Shown in pieces: positions 13,770-18,636 of a stretch of DNA of 18,636 nt; positions within the stretch are counted from its first letter, which is position 1; the number at the start of each line of letters is the position of its first letter. The stretch is from NCBI GenBank assembly GCA_035656335.1, contig DASRSS010000149.1, positions 1 through 18,636 of the forward strand, given 5' to 3'. Made by a program: the position numbers and the translations under genes. This DNA comes from DASRSS01 sp035656335 (GTDB lineage Bacteria > Actinomycetota > Actinomycetes > Mycobacteriales > Jatrophihabitantaceae). Below the pieces are notes generated by a model. It was not told the origin of the DNA. It searched no databases and worked only from the letters and a program-made list of their open reading frames with translations.

Positions 13770-14321
13770 ATGCGGCGCGCCAGTGATGCCCGTCCGGACG
13801 ACGCTCGTTCCCATGCCGACCCGGCTGTTTCGCCGGGCCCGCCGCACATCATCGACTCCGACGTCGACCTGCACGACCCCGCGCAGCGCGCCGAGACGCG
13901 CCCGCGCGAGTGGGATCTGCTCGCCGCGATGGCGGCCGGCGGCGTGGCGGGCGCCGAAGCCCGCTACGGCCTCGGGATCGCGTTCCCCCATGCGGACAAC
14001 GCGATCGCGTGGTCCACGGTGCTGATCAACGCCAGCGGTTGCCTGCTCATCGGTGCGCTGATGGTCGTGCTGCTGGAGCTGGCCCGTCCGCACCGGCTGT
14101 GGCGTCCGTTCCTGGGCGTCGGCGTGCTCGGCGGCTACACCACGTACTCGACGTTCGCCGTCGACGCGGTGCGGTTGCTGCACCAGCACCGTCCGGGTGT
14201 CGCGCTGGGCTATGTGGTGGTGACGTTCGTGTCGTGTCTAGCCGCGGTGTGGCTGGGCGCCACCGGGACGCGCAGCCTGGCCGTCAGCGCGGCGCGGCAA
14301 CCCGAGGCGGTGCGGCGGTGA
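13770..14321 (+). CDS. crcB1: Fluoride channel protein CrcB/FluC, first subunit
   Basis: A 183-residue Fluc-family fluoride exporter with four membrane segments (about 48-70, 80-104, 112-137 and 144-165). It begins with a hydrophilic N-terminal extension of about 45 residues that typical members lack. Family motifs are GGVAGAEARYGLG, STVLINASGCLLIGALM with the pore asparagine Asn87, and LGVGVLGGYTTYSTFAVDAV. In the last, the phenylalanine pair of the usual FSTF motif is Tyr126/Phe129, so one of the two pore phenylalanines is replaced by tyrosine. The start is fixed by GGAGG five bases upstream. Its stop overlaps the GTG start of the second crcB gene, and together they probably make an antiparallel heterodimer. 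Expression is likely induced by fluoride through the leader. Confidence 0.93.
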   Translation: MRRASDARPDDARSHADPAVSPGPPHIIDSDVDLHDPAQRAETRPREWDLLAAMAAGGVAGAEARYGLGIAFPHADNAIAWSTVLINASGCLLIGALMVVLLELARPHRLWRPFLGVGVLGGYTTYSTFAVDAVRLLHQHRPGVALGYVVVTFVSCLAAVWLGATGTRSLAVSAARQPEAVRR

Positions 14322-14683
14322 TCGCGTTGATGGTCGCGCTCGGTGCCGCGGTCGGCGCACCCGCGAGGTACCTGACCGACCGCGCGGTGCAGAGCCGCCA
14401 CGACACGCTGTTCCCGTGGGGGACGCTCACGGTGAACGTGCTCGCGTCGCTGCTGCTCGGCGGGTTGGCCGGCGCGGGACGCGACCTGTCGCCGACGGCG
14501 ATGGCTCTTATCGGCACGGGGTTCTGCGGCGCGCTCAGCACGTTCTCGACGTTCGGCTACGAGACGATGCGGCTGGCGCAGGAACGGTCGCGGTTCTTCG
14601 CCGTTGCGAACGTCGCGGTCAGCCTGGCGGCCGGCCTTGGCGCGGCGTCGCTCGGCTGGACGATCGGCGCCGCGCTCGCCTGA
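14318..14683 (+). CDS. crcB2: Fluoride channel protein CrcB/FluC, second subunit
   Basis: A 121-residue Fluc protein of typical length with four membrane segments and no extension. Motifs are VALGAAVGAPARYLTDR, GTLTVNVLASLLLGGLAG with Asn40, and GTGFCGALSTFSTFGYE with the complete pore pair Phe76/Phe79. The start is the GTG at 14318, which shares four bases with the crcB1 stop (GTGA), so translation is coupled. The in-frame open region extends much further upstream but only as a shadow of crcB1. It ends 8 bp before the stop codon of the convergent small gene. Paired crcB genes in Gram-positive bacteria are known to give heterodimers. Confidence 0.93.
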   Translation: MIALMVALGAAVGAPARYLTDRAVQSRHDTLFPWGTLTVNVLASLLLGGLAGAGRDLSPTAMALIGTGFCGALSTFSTFGYETMRLAQERSRFFAVANVAVSLAAGLGAASLGWTIGAALA

Positions 14684-14691
14684 CCACGGAA

Positions 14692-14964
14692 TCAGTGGTT
14701 GCGCAGGGCGTTGACCAGCTCCTTCTTGTTCATCGAGGACCGGCCACTGATGTCGAGGTCGGACGCACGCTTGCGCAGGTCGCTGACGTTCCAGTCCTCG
14801 TACGACCCGGACTTGCCGCCGCGCCTGCCGACGCTGCTGCGGCTGCTGTTCGCGGCCGAGTTCGCGATGCGCGCCGACTTCTCCTTCGAGTTGCCCTCGT
14901 CGCGCAACTTCTCGTACATCTTCTTGTCCTTGACGCTGGGTCCAGGGCTGCGTCCACCGGGCAT
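14692..14964 (-). CDS. Small basic protein with Rho_N/SAP-like C-terminus
   Basis: A 90-residue, lysine- and arginine-rich protein of a type common in actinomycetes (DUF7218-like). The N-terminal half, MPGGRSPGPSVKDKKMYEKL then RDEGNSKEKSARIANSAAN, is charged and helical. The C-terminal 35 residues (YEDWNVSDLRKRASDLDISG then RSSMNKKELVNALRNH) resemble the Rho N-terminal/SAP-like helix-extended-loop-helix that binds nucleic acids. Function is unknown; DNA or RNA binding is inferred from that domain and the charge. AAGGAGGAG just before the ATG at 14964 is the strongest Shine-Dalgarno in the window, pointing to high expression. It follows the GH15 gene by 26 bp and is probably the last gene of its operon. 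Confidence 0.82.
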   Translation of the reverse strand: MPGGRSPGPSVKDKKMYEKLRDEGNSKEKSARIANSAANSSRSSVGRRGGKSGSYEDWNVSDLRKRASDLDISGRSSMNKKELVNALRNH

Positions 14965-14990
14965 GATCTCCTCCTTCGCTCGGATCAGGA

Positions 14991-16796
14991 CTACCCGCCG
15001 GCCGGGACCGAGAAACGATCTGCCGGGCCCTGTTCGGCGAGGCGGACGGACGCCTCCAGCATCAGCGCGTGCACGAACGCCTGGGGCAGGTTGCCGCGCA
15101 GCTGGTGCTGGTCGGCGTCGAACTCCTCGGTGTAAAGGACGGGCGGGCCGCACGCGGCGCGGGTACGCTCGAACCAGCCCATCGCCTGCACGTCGTCGCC
15201 CTGCTGGTGCAGCGCGAGCGCAGTCAGGAACCCGCACAGCAGGAACGAACCCTCGGCGTCCGACAGCGGACGGTCGTTGTGCCGGAACCGGTACGCGTAC
15301 CCGTTCAGCGTCAGCTCGTCGAGGTAGGCGCGCAGCGTGTTGATCGTGCGCGGGTCGTCCGCCGGCACGGCGCCGCGCAGCGAGGCGAGCAGCAGCGAGC
15401 CGTCCAGCCCTGGGTCGTCCGGCGAGCGCTGCCAGCGCCCGGACGGGTGCACGGCGTGGGTCGCCGTGTCGGCGACGATGCGGTCGGCCAGCGCGAGCCA
15501 GTTGGCCGCCTTGCTCGCCGACGGACGGGTGCTCGCGATCGCGCGCAGCCCGGCGGCGCAGATCAGCCGGCTGTGCGTCCACGGCCGGTCGTCGATCTCC
15601 CAGATGCCCGCGTCCGGCTCCGTCCAGCGCCGGTCGATGGCCGCCGCGGCGACCTCGGCGGCGCGCCAGCCGTCCTCGTCCAGCCGGTCGTGCTTCGCGG
15701 CGGCGGCGAGCAGCAGCAGGCTCTCGCCGAACGCGTCCAGCTGGAACTGCTGGTTCACCCAGTTCCCGACCCGGTCGAAGCCGCCGGGATAGCCGGGCAG
15801 GTCGAGGTTGTGCTGGTCGGGGACGCGCTCGCCGAGCGTCGTGTACGCGGGGGCGAGCCGGTCGCCGTGCTCGAGCAGCCGGGCGCCGACGAACCGGACG
15901 GCGTCGTCGAGCAGCGGGTACGGGCCGGCCGCGGCGACGGCCTGCCCGGTGAAGCACTGGTCGCGGATCCACACGTACCGGTAGTCGTAGTTGCGGCCGG
16001 ACTCGGCGTGTTCGGGCAGGCTGGTCGTGGCGGCCGCGACCATGCCGCCGCCGTGCGAGGTCAGGCCGCGCAGGACGGCGTACGAGTGCCGCGACGCGCG
16101 GGGCGTGAGCGAGTTGTCCAGCCGCGGCAGGGCGTCCTTCCAGGACGATTCGGTCGCCCGCCACGCCCCGACCACGTCGACGGGCTCGTCCGGCAGCGGC
16201 TCGTCGGAGATCTCCAGCACCAGGTCGTGGCAGCCGCCGGCGGGCAGGTCGAGCTCGAACGTCAGCGCCTGGTCGCCGCGGCTGCCGGTGGGCCGCGCCT
16301 CGCCGGCACCCGTCCACCGCACGTGCAGGTCGCCGGTGCGTCCCGTCCACACCTCGCCGTCGCGGGACAGCGCGGCGAACTGGCGCTTGCCGAACTCGGC
16401 GCGCGGCTGCAGCGCGATCTGCACCCGCGCGGGCGCGTCGGTCGCGCGCACCTCCCGCAGCAGGACGGCCCGGTGCTCGTCACCGGGGAACGCCAGCGCC
16501 TCGCGGCACTCGACGATGCCGTTGTCGGTCACCCAGCGGCTGCGCCAGATCAGGGTGTCGTCCTCGTAGTAGCCGCCCCAGACGAAGCGCCCGACCGGCG
16601 TGACGGCATAGCCGCCGCTGCCGCCGATCAGCGCGGCGAACACGGCGGGGCTGTCCCACCGGGGCGCGCACATCCACACGATGTCGCCGCGCGGGCCCAC
16701 GACGGCGCCGCGTTCGCCGTCGGCCAGCAGCGAGTACTCCCGCAATACGTGCGGCGGGTTGTTCAGCGGGCCCTTGCCGCGGACGGTGCCGGTCAT
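14991..16796 (-). CDS. Glycoside hydrolase family 15 (glucoamylase/trehalase-like)
   Basis: A 601-residue bacterial GH15 protein. The N-terminal beta-sandwich (about 15-220: YSLLADGERGAVVGPRGDIV, then PRWDSPAVFAALIGG) is followed by the (alpha/alpha)6 barrel with RNYDYRYVWIRD (269-279), NWVNQQFQLDAFGE, GIWEIDDRPWTHSRL (likely general acid Glu400) and LYTEEFDADQHQLRGNLPQA (likely base Glu557 or Glu558). It hydrolyses alpha-glucosidic bonds; known actinobacterial relatives include trehalases and glucoamylases, and sequence alone does not decide between them. No signal peptide, so it is cytoplasmic and may act on trehalose or glycogen-derived sugars. Its ATG overlaps the stop of the preceding small gene (ATGA), giving coupled translation. 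Confidence 0.92.
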   Translation of the reverse strand: MTGTVRGKGPLNNPPHVLREYSLLADGERGAVVGPRGDIVWMCAPRWDSPAVFAALIGGSGGYAVTPVGRFVWGGYYEDDTLIWRSRWVTDNGIVECREALAFPGDEHRAVLLREVRATDAPARVQIALQPRAEFGKRQFAALSRDGEVWTGRTGDLHVRWTGAGEARPTGSRGDQALTFELDLPAGGCHDLVLEISDEPLPDEPVDVVGAWRATESSWKDALPRLDNSLTPRASRHSYAVLRGLTSHGGGMVAAATTSLPEHAESGRNYDYRYVWIRDQCFTGQAVAAAGPYPLLDDAVRFVGARLLEHGDRLAPAYTTLGERVPDQHNLDLPGYPGGFDRVGNWVNQQFQLDAFGESLLLLAAAAKHDRLDEDGWRAAEVAAAAIDRRWTEPDAGIWEIDDRPWTHSRLICAAGLRAIASTRPSASKAANWLALADRIVADTATHAVHPSGRWQRSPDDPGLDGSLLLASLRGAVPADDPRTINTLRAYLDELTLNGYAYRFRHNDRPLSDAEGSFLLCGFLTALALHQQGDDVQAMGWFERTRAACGPPVLYTEEFDADQHQLRGNLPQAFVHALMLEASVRLAEQGPADRFSVPAGG

Positions 16797-17146
16797 TGCA
16801 CGCCCCTGGCAGCGGCGGTGAGCACCCCCGACGCGGTGGCGGTGAGCGCGCTGGCGAGCGCGGCGCGGCGGTAGCGCGGCCGGGCCGCGCACAGCGCGTA
16901 CATGCTCGCGGCGTGCGTGAGGTCCACCGCCGCGCACGCGGAGACGACACGCCGGCGGGGGAGGACCGTGAGCAGCACGCCCTGGACGACCAGCCTGGCG
17001 CCGAGGAAGCGCACGACGTTCTTGGCCGGGATCCGGGGGCCGTGCGTGACCGCTTCCACGACCTGCTCCGGACGCGCAATCAGCGCCAGGCCGGTCAGCG
17101 CGTTCACGGCTGCCACCGCTCGGGCCGCCGCGGCCCGACCGCTCAT
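16793..17146 (-). CDS. Small membrane protein, function unknown
   Basis: A 117-residue protein I do not recognise. It has three or four hydrophobic segments (about 5-25, 45-62, 66-85 and 92-113) separated by arginine-rich loops (GPRIPAKNVVRFLG, VLPRRRV, ARPRYRR), so it is probably an integral membrane protein. It begins four bases before the SDR gene ends and ends four bases into the GH15 gene, with both junctions of the ATGA type. This tight coupling means the three products are made together. No signal peptide or catalytic motif is visible. The start ATG at 17146 is set by the overlap. Confidence 0.78.
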   Translation of the reverse strand: MSGRAAAARAVAAVNALTGLALIARPEQVVEAVTHGPRIPAKNVVRFLGARLVVQGVLLTVLPRRRVVSACAAVDLTHAASMYALCAARPRYRRAALASALTATASGVLTAAARGVQ

Positions 17147-18159
17147 CGGGTCAGCCGTGCGGCCACCGCGCCCGCACCGGCACCGACGAGCCCGACCGCT
17201 GCGGCGAGCAGGCCGTGGTGCTGCGACGCCCACAGCTGCGGGTCGTGCGTGTGCGACTCGTCGTCGAACACGCCGTTCGAGCCGAAGTCCTCGCCGTCCT
17301 CGCCGTCGGCGGGATTCCACAGATTCGCCGGCGAGTCCGGGTCCTGCTGCTCGTCGGTCTGCTGCGAACCGAAGCCGGTGCGGGCCAGGTAGCGGTCCAG
17401 CACGCCGGGCATGATCGCGTTGGCGGCGAGGGTCGCCGCCGTGCTCGAGCCCACCCAGTACTCGCGCCGCTGCGGGTGCTCGGCCGCGTGGACGACCGCC
17501 TTCGCGGCGACCTCCGGCTGGTAGATCGGCGGCACCGGCTGTGCGTGCCTGGGCAGCCGGGAGAGCACCCACGAGAACTGTGGCGTGTTGACCGCAGGCA
17601 TCTGCACCATCGTCACCCGGACGTTGCTCTTCTCGTGCAGCAACTCGCAGCGCAGCGCCTCGTGGAAGCCCTGGATCGCGTGTTTGGCTCCGCAGTAGGC
17701 GCTCTGCAGCGGGATGCCGCGGTACGCGAGCGCCGAGCCGACCTGCACGATCGTCCCGCGGTCGCGCGCCTTCATCCGCGGCAGGACGGCCATCGTCGCG
17801 TAGACGTAGCCGAGGTAGCTGACCTCGGTGACCCGCTTGAACTCGGCCGGCTTGATCTTGTCGAACGGCGCGAACACCGAGGTGAACGCGACGTTGACCC
17901 AGGTGTCGATCGGGCCGACCTCGGTCTCGATCAGGTCGACGACGGCGGCGATCGCGTCCGCGTCCGACACGTCGACCGGCATGGTGATGGCACGGCCGCC
18001 GGCGTCCTCGACCTCCCGAGCCGCGCCGGCCAGTCCCTTCTCGCCTCGCGCGAGCAGGACGACGGTGTCTCCACGCCGTCCGAAGGCGCGTGCGCTGGCC
18101 CGTCCGATACCTGCGCTTGCCCCGGTGACGACGACGATCTGCGGTGGATTCTTAGGCAT
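17143..18159 (-). CDS. SDR-family oxidoreductase with C-terminal anchor
   Basis: A 338-residue short-chain dehydrogenase/reductase. The classical domain (about 6-245) has TGASAGIG for nucleotide binding, VDVSD, Ser142, Tyr155 and Lys159 (YCGAK). The usual NNAG motif reads NVAF. Arg38 after LLA suggests NADP(H). The protein continues for about 90 residues beyond the usual domain: an acidic linker rich in D, E and Q (266-308), then a hydrophobic stretch from about 316 to 335 (GLLAAAVGLVGAGAGAVAAR) that looks like a C-terminal membrane anchor. The substrate is unknown. The ATG at 18159 gives the standard N-terminus. It is the first gene of the operon with the small membrane protein, GH15 and the Rho_N-like protein. 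Confidence 0.9.
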   Translation of the reverse strand: MPKNPPQIVVVTGASAGIGRASARAFGRRGDTVVLLARGEKGLAGAAREVEDAGGRAITMPVDVSDADAIAAVVDLIETEVGPIDTWVNVAFTSVFAPFDKIKPAEFKRVTEVSYLGYVYATMAVLPRMKARDRGTIVQVGSALAYRGIPLQSAYCGAKHAIQGFHEALRCELLHEKSNVRVTMVQMPAVNTPQFSWVLSRLPRHAQPVPPIYQPEVAAKAVVHAAEHPQRREYWVGSSTAATLAANAIMPGVLDRYLARTGFGSQQTDEQQDPDSPANLWNPADGEDGEDFGSNGVFDDESHTHDPQLWASQHHGLLAAAVGLVGAGAGAVAARLTR

Positions 18160-18185
18160 GCGGTCACCGTTCCCAGCGGAACGCC

Positions 18186-18191
18186 AAAGTA
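18186..18191 (-). promoter_or_regulatory. Possible -10 for the SDR operon
   Basis: TACTTT on the minus strand, 26 bases from the ATG, would give a leader of about 20 nt containing GGGAACGGTG. No good -35 is seen. Confidence 0.3.
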
Positions 18192-18199
18192 TGCCCACT

Positions 18200-18225
18200 G
18201 TTTGGGTGAGATGAATTTTGGGGAC
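18200..18225 (+). promoter_or_regulatory. Possible SigB/SigF-like promoter of the TPP enzyme gene
   Basis: GTTT (18200-18203), 16 bases, then GGGGAC (18220-18225) approximates the alternative-sigma pattern GTTT-N15-17-GGGTAY with one mismatch. Start of transcription would be only a few bases before the ATG at 18236. Suggestive only. Confidence 0.25.
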
Positions 18226-18235
18226 GACCAGCGGC

Positions 18236-18636
18236 ATGGGAGACACGGTTGCCGACGTCCTGCTTGCCCGTTTGCGGGAGTGGGGTGTGCGCCAGGTTTT
18301 CGGGTACCCGGGCGACGGAATCAACGGCCTGCTGGCCGCGTGGGGACGCGCCGGGAACGACCCGCAGTTCGTGCAGGCGCGGCACGAGGAGATGGCCGCG
18401 TTCGAAGCGGTCGGCTACGCGAAGTTCAGCCGACGCGTCGCCGTCTGTGCCGCGACGAGCGGCCCGGGCGCGATCCACCTCCTCAACGGTCTCTACGACG
18501 CCAAGCTCGACCACGTGCCCGTCGTCGCGATCGTCGGGCAGACCGAGCGCAGCGCGATGGGCGGCTCGTATCAGCAGGAGGTCGACCTGCTCACGCTGTT
18601 CAAGGACGTGTGCAGCGACTACGTGCAGATGTGCAC
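18236..18636 (+). CDS. Thiamine-pyrophosphate-requiring enzyme, 5' part
   Basis: The first 133 codons of a TPP enzyme of the pyruvate oxidase/acetolactate synthase-like group. The N-terminal PYR domain is clear: MGDTVADVLLARLREWGVRQ, VFGYPGDGINGLLAAW, ARHEEMAAFEAVGYAKFS with the glutamate (Glu59 or Glu60) that activates the thiamine ring, ATSGPGAIHLLNGLYDAKLD, and VPVVAIVGQTERSAMGGSYQQEVD. The frame is open to the window edge. FGYPGDGINGLL is typical of the PoxB-like branch annotated as thiamine pyrophosphate-requiring protein rather than of biosynthetic IlvB, but the decisive C-terminal part lies outside. It is divergent from the SDR operon with 76 bp between start codons and may share stress regulation. 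Confidence 0.88.
   Translation, partial: MGDTVADVLLARLREWGVRQVFGYPGDGINGLLAAWGRAGNDPQFVQARHEEMAAFEAVGYAKFSRRVAVCAATSGPGAIHLLNGLYDAKLDHVPVVAIVGQTERSAMGGSYQQEVDLLTLFKDVCSDYVQMC

Noticed and set aside
1..18636. CRISPR array, tRNA genes, prophage or defence island
   Set aside because: No regularly spaced short repeats, cloverleaf-like sequences, integrase, phage structural or known defence genes were seen apart from the isolated DUF559 gene.

Overview
The window reads as chromosomal DNA of a high-GC actinomycete (Actinomycetota). The evidence is the strong G/C bias at third codon positions, GTG as well as ATG starts, four genes whose start codon lies exactly six bases after a TANNNT -10 hexamer (the leaderless-transcript pattern common in this phylum), an actinobacterial Vms1-like release factor, and the long form of GlyA. 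I cannot name the genus. No tRNA, rRNA, CRISPR array, prophage or recognisable transposase is present. Most of the window is housekeeping and accessory metabolism, densely packed.

Layout, left to right. (1) 2-421: 3' end of an acVLRF1-type peptidyl-tRNA hydrolase. (2) 430-1458: a compact unit made of a Vsr/DUF559-type nuclease gene (minus strand) framed by two 70-bp copies of a nearly perfect palindrome that are about 80% identical to each other. This is the most unusual object in the window and looks like a small mobile or selfish cassette. (3) 1541-4227: pgi and a short 6-phosphogluconate dehydrogenase as a translationally coupled pair, facing a second, long 6-phosphogluconate dehydrogenase (4232-5674, minus) with only 4 bp between the stop codons. 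(4) 5730-8022: SIMPL-domain protein, ArsC/Spx-like protein and an amidohydrolase. (5) 8110-10891: an overlapping DUF1800/DUF1501 pair, the second with a Tat signal, closed by a long hairpin shared with the convergent glyA. (6) 10953-13630: glyA and an acyl-CoA dehydrogenase gene, divergent across a 50-bp spacer that holds two leaderless -10 elements and an 18-bp palindromic operator candidate. (7) 13656-14683: a fluoride-responsive unit: promoter, crcB-type riboswitch, a hairpin covering the Shine-Dalgarno sequence, and two overlapping crcB (fluC) genes. (8) 14692-18159, minus: an apparent four-gene operon of SDR oxidoreductase, small membrane protein, GH15 glucoamylase-like hydrolase and a small Rho_N/SAP-like protein. 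(9) 18236 to the end: the 5' part of a thiamine-pyrophosphate enzyme, divergent from that operon.

How the parts work together. Pgi sits at the glycolysis/pentose-phosphate branch point, and the two 6PGDHs carry different cofactor signatures (Asp30 in the short one suggests NAD+, Asn36-Arg37-Ser38 in the long one suggests NADP+). The cell may therefore draw NADH or NADPH from the same substrate. The two CrcB proteins probably form one antiparallel fluoride channel whose synthesis is controlled by fluoride through the leader RNA. The SDR/GH15 operon and the TPP enzyme resemble stress or stationary-phase genes, which is an inference from gene content.
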